Source: Lentisphaerota bacterium
Lineage (GTDB): Bacteria > Verrucomicrobiota > Lentisphaeria > Oligosphaerales > PUNB01
Assembly (NCBI GenBank): GCA_003552565.1
Contig: PUNB01000248.1
Span: 1-12,211 of the forward strand
DNA length: 12,211 bases
Direction of reading: 5' to 3'
Under the pieces are notes generated by a model. The model was not told where the DNA came from. It made no database searches and saw nothing but the letters and a program-made list of their open reading frames with translations. Made by a program: the position numbers and the translations under genes. Numbering within the stretch: the first letter of the stretch is position 1; every line of letters starts with the position of its first letter. Of the stretch, positions 1 through 6,429 are shown piece after piece.

Positions 1-115
1 GCGCTGCGCGGTAACAGGCGGCGGCGCTGCGCGGTAACAGACGGCGGCGCTGCGCGGTAACAGGTGGCGGCGCTGCGCGGTAACAGGCGGCGGCGCTGCG
101 CGGTAACAGGCGGCG
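1..115. repeat. 23-bp GC-rich tandem repeat, five units, open at left edge
   Basis: Five head-to-tail 23-bp units (1-23, 24-46, 47-69, 70-92, 93-115) begin gcgctgcgcggtaacag and end in ggcg-type sequence. Units 1, 4 and 5 are identical. Unit 2 has G to A at position 41 and unit 3 has C to T at position 65. The array ends 7 bp before the fabH stop codon and has no spacers, so it is a minisatellite and not CRISPR. It begins exactly at the window edge and probably continues. The period is not a multiple of three, which argues against selection as coding sequence. The function is unknown. Confidence 0.95.
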
Positions 116-122
116 GCATTTT

Positions 123-1115
123 TCAGGGCCACTGTAAAAGTACGGAACCCCAGGTTAATCCGGCGCCGAAGGAGACCATGAGGACATAATCGCCGCTTTG
201 CAGTTGTTCGCCGCGGTTCATTTCGTCGAGGCAGATTGGAATAGTCGCGGCGGAAGTGTTGCCGTATTTATGCAGATTCATATAGACGTTTCCGTTCGCA
301 ATTCCCAGTCTTTTGCCCACGGCCTGAACAATGCGGATATTGGCTTGGTGCGGCACCAGCCATTTCAATTGTTCACTGCTGATATTGGCTTTATTCAGCG
401 TGGAGGAGGCCGAATTCACCATGGCGTTGACGGCCAGCTTGAAGACCTCTCTGCCTTCCATTGTCAGGTAGTGGCTGCGTTGTTTAAGAATTTCCGGCCC
501 GGGAGGATTTTCACTGCCTCCGCCTCGGACGGTGAGCAAGTCGGTGAGAGTGCCGTCAGAGCCCATTTCAGCAGCGAGAGCGATGTCATTTTCCGGTTCT
601 GTTGCTTCAAGAATGACAGCTCCTGCGCCGTCGCCGAAGAGCACACAGGTATTACGGTCGGTCCAGTCAACGTGCATGGATATTTTTTCCGCTCCGACCA
701 CCAGCGCTTTGCGACATACACCGTCTCGAATCAGACCGCCGGCGACCTGAAAAGCGTAGATGAATCCGGAGCAGGCGGCTTCCAGAGAAAAACAGGCGGC
801 CTGATCAGCCTGCAGTTTTCTTTGTACAAAGCAGGCGGTATTGGGGAAGGGGCGGTCCGGAGAAAGGGTAGCGACAATAATCAGGTCCAGATCATCGGCT
901 TTAGTTTCCGCCATGGTTAAAGCTTTTTCTGCCGCTCTGCAGGCCAGATCGGAAGAAGTCTGCTCGGGCGCGGCGATTCGCCGCTCGAGGATACCGGTGC
1001 GGGCGCGAATCCATTCGTCCGAGGTGTCGACCATTTTTTCCAGGTCATGATTGGTGAGCACGCGCTCAGGTGTATAAGAGCCGGTGCCGGTGACGGTCAC
1101 GCCGAATCTTCGCAT
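123..1115 (-). CDS. fabH: beta-ketoacyl-ACP synthase III (FabH)
   Basis: This enzyme condenses acetyl-CoA or another short acyl-CoA with malonyl-ACP to start type II fatty-acid synthesis in the cytoplasm. The 330-residue length is normal for the family. The Cys-His-Asn triad is visible: C115 in LEAACSGFIYA, H256 in VPHQANIRI and N286 in KYGNTSAA. The glycine-rich C-terminal motif SFGAGLTWGSVLL is also present. The ATG at 1115 follows a good ribosome binding site (AGAAGGA), and the gene overlaps the end of plsX by 19 nt, which suggests translational coupling. It is the last gene of the coaD-yceD-rpmF-plsX-fabH cluster, and its stop is followed almost at once by the 23-bp tandem array. The primer acyl-CoA preference cannot be read from the sequence. 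Confidence 0.97.
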   Translation of the reverse strand: MRRFGVTVTGTGSYTPERVLTNHDLEKMVDTSDEWIRARTGILERRIAAPEQTSSDLACRAAEKALTMAETKADDLDLIIVATLSPDRPFPNTACFVQRKLQADQAACFSLEAACSGFIYAFQVAGGLIRDGVCRKALVVGAEKISMHVDWTDRNTCVLFGDGAGAVILEATEPENDIALAAEMGSDGTLTDLLTVRGGGSENPPGPEILKQRSHYLTMEGREVFKLAVNAMVNSASSTLNKANISSEQLKWLVPHQANIRIVQAVGKRLGIANGNVYMNLHKYGNTSAATIPICLDEMNRGEQLQSGDYVLMVSFGAGLTWGSVLLQWP

Positions 1116-2176
1116 GATTCCTTCTCCCTGTCGGCAGTCTGACGCTTTTTGTCGGCGCTGTTTATCCGCATGTGATCAATTCTTGCCAGCAGATGTTCGC
1201 CGATTTCTTCTTCAACCGCTCGCCGGGCCACTTTCAGGGCGTTGGCCACAGCGTTGGGGCATGAGGAGCCGTGGCCGATAATACAAATACCGTTGACACC
1301 CAGCAGCGGGGCGCCGCCGTATTCCGAGTGATCGGCGATGGCCTTAAGGTCTTTGAAGGCATTGCGGGCGAGGAAAGCTCCGAATCTGCGCAGCCAGTTC
1401 TGTTGAATATACTTTTTCAGATAGCCCGAGAAAAATTGAGAGCTGCCTTCACTGCATTTAAGGACGACATTACCGACAAATCCGTCGCAGAGAACGACAT
1501 CGCAGTTGCCGTCGAACATACTAGTGCCCTGCACATTGCCGACAAAATTCAGTCCCCTGCTTCGCATCTTTTCCAGCAGCTGGTAGGTTTCTTTGGTCAG
1601 CCCGTTGCCTTTGGTGGTTTCTTCGCCGATATTCAACAGCGCAATGCGGGGGGATTCAATGCCGAGAACGTATTGGCAGTAGATTTCCCCCATGACCGCG
1701 AATTGAGCCAGGTGGCGGCTGCGGCAGTCGACACTGGCTCCGGCATCCAGAACCAGAAAACGCCCGGTCGCGCTCGGGAAAATAGTAGCGATGGCCGGTT
1801 TTTCTATTCCTGGGAGAGGGCGCAGTTTGAGCACGGAGGAAGCCACCGCCGCGCCGGTGTGGCCGGCGCTGAAAACGGCCCGGGCCCGTCCTTGCTTGAC
1901 CAGGTCAACAGCCATGGCGATTGAGGATCCGGGTTTGTTTCTGATGGCCGCCGCCGGGGATTCGGTCATTTCCACCACTTGATCGGAATGGATAAGCTGA
2001 ATCCGGTCATCGTCAAACTTGCCGATCCTGCGCAGTTCCCTCGATACTTTTTCCTTGTCTCCGACCAAAAATAATGGCCCGAGGTCGGGGAGTGTATCCA
2101 AGGCTTTGCCGACACCTTCGACAAGGTTTCCGGGGGCGAAATCACCGCCCATTGCATCTACGGCAATTGGAATCAT
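1097..2176 (-). CDS. plsX: phosphate acyltransferase PlsX
   Basis: PlsX converts acyl-ACP and phosphate to acyl-phosphate, the donor used by PlsY to make lysophosphatidic acid. It links fatty-acid synthesis to membrane phospholipid synthesis as a peripheral membrane enzyme. The protein has 359 residues, about the usual size. It opens with the typical IAVDAMGGDFAPG motif and contains FSAGHTGA, LLNIGEE, LCDGFVGNVVLK and YGGAPLLGVNG, all hallmarks of the family. The ATG at 2176 gives the canonical N terminus, although the upstream ribosome binding site (GGACC) is weak. The 3' end overlaps fabH by 19 nt, and rpmF ends about 36 nt upstream. The order rpmF-plsX-fabH is widely conserved in bacteria and supports the call. 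Confidence 0.97.
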   Translation of the reverse strand: MIPIAVDAMGGDFAPGNLVEGVGKALDTLPDLGPLFLVGDKEKVSRELRRIGKFDDDRIQLIHSDQVVEMTESPAAAIRNKPGSSIAMAVDLVKQGRARAVFSAGHTGAAVASSVLKLRPLPGIEKPAIATIFPSATGRFLVLDAGASVDCRSRHLAQFAVMGEIYCQYVLGIESPRIALLNIGEETTKGNGLTKETYQLLEKMRSRGLNFVGNVQGTSMFDGNCDVVLCDGFVGNVVLKCSEGSSQFFSGYLKKYIQQNWLRRFGAFLARNAFKDLKAIADHSEYGGAPLLGVNGICIIGHGSSCPNAVANALKVARRAVEEEIGEHLLARIDHMRINSADKKRQTADREKESCEDSA

Positions 2177-2212
2177 TCGAGGTCCGCCGCAAGGTTATAA
2201 ACTGGGTTGAAG

Positions 2213-2395
2213 TTATTCCGCCGTGATTGAAACAACCTGGCGGTCTTTGTACTTGCCGCATTGCATGCAGACTCGGTGGGGCCGACGGGCGGCGCCGCAG
2301 GAGGGGCAAGGGGAACTTTGCATTCCCTGATAGCGGTTAGCGGCCTGGCGCTGGCGTACTTTTTGTTTGGAAACTTTCCTTTGTTGAACAGCCAT
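2213..2395 (-). CDS. rpmF: 50S ribosomal protein L32
   Basis: This is a small basic protein of the large ribosomal subunit, 60 residues long. The N terminus MAVQQRKVSKQKVRQR is typical of L32. Four cysteines, C30, C33, C43 and C46, in the pattern CxxC-x9-CxxC form the zinc-ribbon (C-plus) version of the protein. A clear ribosome binding site (AGGAGC) lies about 10 nt before the ATG. It lies between yceD and plsX, the usual place for this gene. Zinc-free L32 paralogues exist in some bacteria as a zinc-saving reserve. This one keeps all four ligands, so it should need zinc. Confidence 0.97.
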   Translation of the reverse strand: MAVQQRKVSKQKVRQRQAANRYQGMQSSPCPSCGAARRPHRVCMQCGKYKDRQVVSITAE

Positions 2396-2442
2396 TGTCT
2401 TTCGTTGCTCCTTAAAAGATTAATATAATCCGATTATTTTTA

Positions 2443-2928
2443 TTATTCGTCGGGTAAATTCAAATTATCCAGTTCTTTCCACTGAGATTGTATTTTGCCG
2501 CCGGTCTGACATTCGCAATTGCGAACGTTGAGGTTCTGCCCGCATCGGTCGCAAAGGCCTCGGCAATCGGGATCGCAAATCAGTCGTTGCGGAAAGAACA
2601 GTAAAATATCCTGTCGAATGGGATCCGTCAAGTCCACTGTGTCATCTTCCTTGACGGGAATGTAATAGCATAAATCAGCCAGACCGACATCAAAGTTGAA
2701 ATAGACCAGGCAGCGGTCGCATCGGCAGCGGCAGCAAAGCTCAATTTTGCCTTGGGCCAGGAAGCTGCCGCTGACGACGGAAAATTTGAAGCTGTAAGAG
2801 GCCGGATTGGGAAAGGCGATTCGGTCATCGTCCAGCAGATCCAGTATCCGCGGGTCAATTTCACCTTCAGAAATGACTCCTTCGGGCGGAATCGACCCTG
2901 CATGTACGCGAGTCAAAGGATGTTTCAT
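2443..2928 (-). CDS. yceD: DUF177/YceD family protein, cysteine-rich
   Basis: This is a YceD (DUF177) protein of 161 residues. The family is nearly always encoded beside rpmF and has been linked to 23S rRNA or ribosome accumulation, but its exact molecular role is not settled. The C-terminal signature CRGLCDRCGQNLN (about 122-134) followed by C138 and C140 is typical. This copy is unusually rich in cysteine: besides C118, C122, C126, C129, C138 and C140 it has a tight cluster C65, C66, C68, C70 and C73, where many relatives have fewer. That could mean metal binding, but this is inference. The start lies 5 nt after the coaD stop, with a candidate ribosome binding site (GGTGAG) inside the end of coaD, so the genes are probably co-translated. 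Confidence 0.9.
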   Translation of the reverse strand: MKHPLTRVHAGSIPPEGVISEGEIDPRILDLLDDDRIAFPNPASYSFKFSVVSGSFLAQGKIELCCRCRCDRCLVYFNFDVGLADLCYYIPVKEDDTVDLTDPIRQDILLFFPQRLICDPDCRGLCDRCGQNLNVRNCECQTGGKIQSQWKELDNLNLPDE

Positions 2929-2933
2929 TGGAT

Positions 2934-3431
2934 TTATAACTCACCGTTTTTGACTTTTTCGCGCAGTTCGCGGCAGACCGGTTCGGGCACAAAAGGCTCC
3001 ACGTTCCCGCCGAGTTGGCATATTTCCCGAATCAAAGTGGAGCTGATATAGGAATATTCGGGGCTGGGCATAAGGAAAATGGTTTCGCATTCGGGATCCA
3101 GTTCCCGATTCATTAAGGCCATCTGCAGTTCCCATTCGAAATCGGAAACGGCTCTCAGTCCGCGCACCACGGCGTCCGCCTTCATTTCGCGTGCAGCGTT
3201 AGCAAGCAGGCCGCTGAATGAAGAAAATCGGAGATTGTCAATTCCTTCACAGGCCTGCCGGAGGTGGCGCAAGCGCTCTTCGGCTGTAAAGATATTGTTT
3301 TTTTCAGGATTGAGGCCGACTGCCACTATAAGTTCACTGAAGAGCTTTGAGGCGCGTTTGATGACATCCACATGGCCGTTGGTCAGCGGGTCGAAGGAGC
3401 CGGCGTAAAGAGCGGTTTTATATTTACCCAT
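2934..3431 (-). CDS. coaD: phosphopantetheine adenylyltransferase (CoaD)
   Basis: CoaD transfers AMP from ATP to 4'-phosphopantetheine, giving dephospho-CoA in the fourth step of CoA synthesis in the cytoplasm. The 165-residue length is normal. The nucleotidyltransferase motif is present as LYAGSFDPLTNGHVDVI (TNGH is the T/HxGH motif, about residues 17-20). VRGLRAVSDFEWELQMALMNR-type sequence and the C-terminal ISSTLIRE motif are also present. It is the first gene of the minus-strand cluster leading to fabH, which fits functionally because CoA and ACP chemistry supply the lipid genes downstream. The ATG at 3431 gives the canonical N terminus. A perfect TATAAT on the minus strand lies about 90 bp upstream. 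Confidence 0.97.
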   Translation of the reverse strand: MGKYKTALYAGSFDPLTNGHVDVIKRASKLFSELIVAVGLNPEKNNIFTAEERLRHLRQACEGIDNLRFSSFSGLLANAAREMKADAVVRGLRAVSDFEWELQMALMNRELDPECETIFLMPSPEYSYISSTLIREICQLGGNVEPFVPEPVCRELREKVKNGEL

Positions 3432-3520
3432 GGGTCAACTAGCGCCTTGATTTGTGCCTGAATCCGTTGGAAAATTGACGAAAAGTTTATTATTGTTTTT
3501 GATAACGGAACCAGGTTGTT

Positions 3521-3526
3521 ATTATA
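3521..3526 (-). promoter_or_regulatory. candidate -10 box for the coaD operon
   Basis: The minus strand reads a perfect TATAAT here, about 90 bp upstream of the coaD ATG, in an AT-rich gap between coaD and a divergent small gene. The -35 side is poor: TTGCAC with a 15-bp spacer is the best I see. This is a plausible start region for the coaD-to-fabH transcript, but no more than a candidate. Confidence 0.3.
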
Positions 3527-3533
3527 TCTGGTA

Positions 3534-3561
3534 TTGACGAGGTGCAATCGGTGATTATTGT
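3534..3561 (+). promoter_or_regulatory. candidate promoter for the small cysteine-rich gene
   Basis: TTGACG (3534-3539) and TATTGT (3556-3561) are separated by 16 bp on the plus strand, upstream of the gene starting at 3626. A short inverted repeat, ATTGT-AAA-ACAAT (3557-3569), overlaps the -10 box and could be an operator or just AT-rich chance. The arrangement makes the gap a divergent promoter region with coaD. Confidence 0.3.
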
Positions 3562-3625
3562 AAAACAATATGTCTGATTGATTCTGAGGAATTTTACTTG
3601 AACCAACTCAATCTGGAGGTGATTT

Positions 3626-3751
3626 ATGGCTGACAGGAAAAAAGATTGCCCATGTCCAAGCACCGTATGTCCGAGACATGCCGACTGTGAGGCGTGCCGC
3701 CAGTATCATCATTCGCTGGGACAAAAGACTAGTTGCGAAAAACGCCGTTGA
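3626..3751 (+). CDS. 41-residue cysteine-rich small protein
   Basis: This short plus-strand reading frame has a strong ribosome binding site (GGAGGTG, 5 nt before the ATG) and is the only plausible gene on this strand. The predicted protein has 41 residues, six of them cysteine (C8, C10, C15, C21, C24, C37). The spacing CxC-x4-C-x5-CxxC-x12-C, with histidines at 18, 28 and 29, looks like a small zinc or iron-sulfur knuckle. I recall similar tiny CxC...CxxC-x-x-YH proteins from anaerobes annotated as DUF6485-like, but I am not certain of that family name. There is no signal peptide or membrane segment, so it is probably cytoplasmic. It is transcribed away from coaD and towards the convergent end of the Gfo/Idh/MocA gene, with a palindromic repeat just downstream. 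The function is unknown. Confidence 0.75.
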   Translation: MADRKKDCPCPSTVCPRHADCEACRQYHHSLGQKTSCEKRR

Positions 3752-3769
3752 AGCTTATGTGAGACTTCG

Positions 3770-3892
3770 CGGTTTCAGTGTTCAGGTGTCAGGGAACCCG
3801 AAACCTGACACCTGAAACCATGCCGCATGCCTCTCCCTTGGGATATCAGGTGGATTGCGCTCGCACCTCGTGAAGTATGTTGACCGAGGTTA
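3770..3892. repeat. dispersed palindromic repeat, copy 1, with related flank
   Basis: The core is a 13-bp perfect inverted repeat: TTCAGGTGTCAGG (3781-3793) pairs with CCTGACACCTGAA (3804-3816) around a 10-nt loop. It is preceded by ggtttcagtg (3771-3780), and the outer GGTTTCAG/CTGAAACC can also pair. The same core and left flank recur at 7939-8009. To the right, 3830-3892 holds a second, weaker hairpin (AGGTG...CACCT) inside a stretch that also resembles the flank of copy 2, down to ACCGAGGTTA at the Gfo stop. No T-tract follows the hairpin, so it is not a standard intrinsic terminator. Confidence 0.85.
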
Positions 3893-5269
3893 TTGCTTCT
3901 CCCCTTCCTCTTCTTTTGAGGGCATGGTCAGGGGGTCATTTTCAGTCGGCATGGGCGAATAGTCCGGTGTTTCCACGTCCGCGACCAGCTGGTCAATCTT
4001 GACCGGGCGGTTTTCGTCCATGGATCGGTTGGCGGCAATGCCGGTCAGTATTGACCAGGCGCCGGATCGCTGGTCGGCCGCCCGCAGGTATTTATCCTGC
4101 GGCTGCTGTTCTGGATCGAAGATGTAGTTCAGCATTACCGGATCGGCTCCGCCATGGCCGCCGCTGCCGGTCCACAGGTCAACCTCATAACCCGGCTTCC
4201 AGTTTGGATAGACCCGGGTCCATGTGCCTTCTTTCTGGAGCATTCCCGGAATTGTGTCATCGGCGTTGACATAGGCTTTTTCCTGGCATTTATGTTCCAG
4301 CCTGCCGGCGGTGCCGTTGAAGGTGACCATGTATCCTTCCCAGGCGGTGAAAGCGTTGAGGGAATAGGTCATTTTGGCGCCGTTGCGGTAGTCAACCACC
4401 ACATTCATGGAATCTTCAATGTCGATCTGATCACTGAACACGCAGCGGTCACGGAAATAGCCGTCATGTTCTTCGCACTCCAGGTAGAGCTTGTTCATTT
4501 TTTCGGTATTGCGCATATCCAGGAAGAAACGGCAGCGATCTGATTCCGGACAGACATGACAGCGCTCGGCCCGCTGAGTAAGGCCGTATCGTTCGGCGGT
4601 TTGCGGGGTGTAGAAACGTCTGTGCCCGGAAGCGAAAACCTGTTCCGGCACGGTTCCCAGCCACCAGTTGATCAAGTCAAAGTGGTGGGTTGATTTGTGC
4701 ACCATCAGGCCGCCGGAATTTTTCTTGTTGCGGTGCCAGCGGCGAAAGTAATCGGCGCCGTGGTGCAGGTCGAGTATCCAGTGGAAATCGACCGACAGGA
4801 CGTTGCCTATGGCTCCGGACATCAGCAGATCTTTCACCTGAGTCCGCGGGGGGGCGTAACGGTAATTGAAAGTGACGGTGCATTTGCGGCCGGTTTTTCG
4901 CTGCGTTTCCAGAATTCGCCGGCATTTTTCCTCATCGGTGGTCATCGGTTTTTCGGTAACCGTGTCGCAACCCAGTTCCATGGCTCGACGGAGGTAAGTG
5001 TCATGAGTGGCGTCCATAGTGGTGACAATTACGCAGTCGGGCTTGGTTTCGGCGATCATGCGGTCGAAATCAGCGGCGTCATAGCCTGGAACCTGGACTT
5101 GGTAATTTTCTTCGATTTCTTTTTGATCGAGAGCTAAACGTCCCGGGTTACTGTCACATACAGCCACCATTTCGGCTTTGTCTGGGTGTTCTTCGAAGAT
5201 GGCGTTTCGGAACATCAGATGCCGGCCCCCCAGGCCTACCTGAGCATAGCGGGTTTTACGATTGTTCAT
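3890..5269 (-). CDS. Gfo/Idh/MocA family NAD(P)-dependent oxidoreductase
   Basis: This is a predicted sugar or polyol dehydrogenase of 459 residues. The N-terminal Rossmann fold starts with YAQVGLGGRH (about 8-17). The conserved EKP motif is at 106-108, with K107 the usual catalytic lysine. The GGLMVHKSTHHFDLINWWLG region (186-205) supplies the histidine and aspartate that normally shape the active site. The C-terminal alpha/beta domain carries CHVCPESDRC (C237, C240, C246) plus C265 and C276, a cysteine-containing segment I have seen in related proteins. There is no export signal, so it should be cytoplasmic. A ribosome binding site (GGAAAC) precedes the ATG at 5269. The gene has its own leader and does not appear to belong to an operon. 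The substrate cannot be assigned, because family members oxidise many sugars and cyclitols. Confidence 0.93.
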   Translation of the reverse strand: MNNRKTRYAQVGLGGRHLMFRNAIFEEHPDKAEMVAVCDSNPGRLALDQKEIEENYQVQVPGYDAADFDRMIAETKPDCVIVTTMDATHDTYLRRAMELGCDTVTEKPMTTDEEKCRRILETQRKTGRKCTVTFNYRYAPPRTQVKDLLMSGAIGNVLSVDFHWILDLHHGADYFRRWHRNKKNSGGLMVHKSTHHFDLINWWLGTVPEQVFASGHRRFYTPQTAERYGLTQRAERCHVCPESDRCRFFLDMRNTEKMNKLYLECEEHDGYFRDRCVFSDQIDIEDSMNVVVDYRNGAKMTYSLNAFTAWEGYMVTFNGTAGRLEHKCQEKAYVNADDTIPGMLQKEGTWTRVYPNWKPGYEVDLWTGSGGHGGADPVMLNYIFDPEQQPQDKYLRAADQRSGAWSILTGIAANRSMDENRPVKIDQLVADVETPDYSPMPTENDPLTMPSKEEEGEKQ

Positions 5270-5454
5270 AGTTTTGTTTCCTTTTTTCTTGGTGTTGTCG
5301 TTAATTACCTTTTTGAATTATTTCAGGAGGTGTCTGAAAAAACATCCTCGAGGGCTTTTGGAGATTTCATGCTTGAAAAAATGATCAGTTTTAAGCCCGA
5401 ATTTACAACTGCCTGGTTCTACTTGGAAGCAAAAGAGAAGCAGTGCACAATGCT

Positions 5455-5482
5455 AATATAATATGAGTTTTTCTGAAATCAA
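5455..5482 (-). promoter_or_regulatory. candidate promoter for the Gfo/Idh/MocA gene
   Basis: On the minus strand TTGATT (5482-5477) is followed after 16 bp by TATATT (5460-5455). It lies just after the rhomboid stop codon and about 185 bp before the oxidoreductase ATG. The hexamers match the sigma-70 consensus at four and five of six positions. The rest of the gap (5270-5454) shows no clear gene or terminator. Confidence 0.35.
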
Positions 5483-5490
5483 TCGCATTG

Positions 5491-6429
5491 TCATATTCCG
5501 CTTCGAAGAGCCGTCAGCCAGGCGGCGGCAAGGAGGGTAATATACACGGCCAGCATCAGCATTTGACATCGCTGGCCTGTGCCGTTTTGACTGGTGCGAT
5601 AAGCGGCAGGGGCCAGAAGCAGGCCGCAGAGAAAGCCGGCCAGGTGCCCGAGCAGATCCGTGTGTTCGGCGGATCCCAGAATCGCCAGACCGGCCAGACC
5701 GGCGACGACGGCCTGCCAGGCGCGACGGCGATAACCGGGATAAGGCTGAGAACCGCTGCTTGCGCGGATTTTCTGAAGGAAACTTAATCCGGCCAGGATG
5801 CCGATCAATCCGAGTACCGCGGTGGAGGCGCCGACGGCCGAGCGCGGCGCCGGAACAACGGCGGCGGCGAGAAGGTTGCCGCCGGCGCCGGAAAGCAGGC
5901 CCAGCAGCAAGGCGCCGCCGCCGCCGATCTGCAAAGCCAGGCCGCAGCCCAGCAATATCCCCCAGACGGTGTTGGAGAGCAGGTGGCCTCCATCCACATG
6001 CAGGGTGAGGGCGGTCAGGGCGCGGTACCATTCGCCCTGTTCGAATATCAGATGGCTGGCGGCTCCGAGCTGACGAAACGAGTCGTCCCGGCCTTGGTAA
6101 TACAAAAGAAAATGCCAGAGCGGCAGGAGCAGGCCGGCGGCGATGACGGTCGATATTTCGGATGTCTGCCAGGCTTTCAAGGGGATTTCCGAGGATTCTT
6201 TAGGGGACGCCGGCGGCTCGGCCTCAGGAGGCCAGCCGCAGTTGGCGGTTTCATAGGCGGCTAATTCCTCGGTGGCCCTGTCGACGACCTGTTGCGAAAC
6301 TTCGATGACGGAACCCTGACCCTGTTTTCCCCGGCGCCAGCCGCATGGTATGGAGGCGGCTCTCAGCGCGGCAGTCCATTGCCGGGCTTTGCGTTCGTTC
6401 GGCGGACGGAAAATGTAAGTATTGGTCAT
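5491..6429 (-). CDS. rhomboid family intramembrane serine protease
   Basis: Rhomboids cut transmembrane segments of other proteins inside the membrane. The predicted protein has 312 residues. Residues 1-65 form a small soluble domain (WTAALRAASIPCGWRR ... ELAAYETAN), which I recognise from other bacterial rhomboids that have a W..L....I pattern ending in a Y-x-x-N motif. Residues 90-310 hold about six hydrophobic segments. The HxxxxHxxxN motif is H144, H149 and N153. The catalytic serine is S202 in GASTAVLG (T replaces the usual G after the serine), and the catalytic histidine is H261 in GHLAGFLCG. I chose the ATG at 6429 over an upstream in-frame ATG at 6552, because 6429 overlaps the radical SAM stop as ATGA and gives the normal N-terminal domain. 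The natural substrate is unknown. Confidence 0.9.
   Translation of the reverse strand: MTNTYIFRPPNERKARQWTAALRAASIPCGWRRGKQGQGSVIEVSQQVVDRATEELAAYETANCGWPPEAEPPASPKESSEIPLKAWQTSEISTVIAAGLLLPLWHFLLYYQGRDDSFRQLGAASHLIFEQGEWYRALTALTLHVDGGHLLSNTVWGILLGCGLALQIGGGGALLLGLLSGAGGNLLAAAVVPAPRSAVGASTAVLGLIGILAGLSFLQKIRASSGSQPYPGYRRRAWQAVVAGLAGLAILGSAEHTDLLGHLAGFLCGLLLAPAAYRTSQNGTGQRCQMLMLAVYITLLAAAWLTALRSGI

Noticed and set aside
1..115. CRISPR array at the left edge
   Set aside because: The units are directly adjacent with no unique spacers, and no cas genes are visible.
198..920. 240-codon plus-strand open frame antisense to fabH
   Set aside because: It lies wholly inside the confident fabH gene and has no recognisable domain. 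High-GC genes often leave open antisense frames.
1271..1924. 217-codon plus-strand open frame antisense to plsX
   Set aside because: It is a shadow of plsX codon usage, with no domain match and no clear ribosome binding site.
3781..3816. Intrinsic terminator from the palindromic repeat
   Set aside because: The stem is strong but has no T-tract on either strand, and the same core is found in another intergenic place as a repeat.
5369..5461. 30-codon plus-strand frame with a GGAG site before the ATG
   Set aside because: It is short, with no conserved pattern or cysteine/charge signature, and lies in the AT-rich leader of the oxidoreductase gene. Not enough to call a gene.
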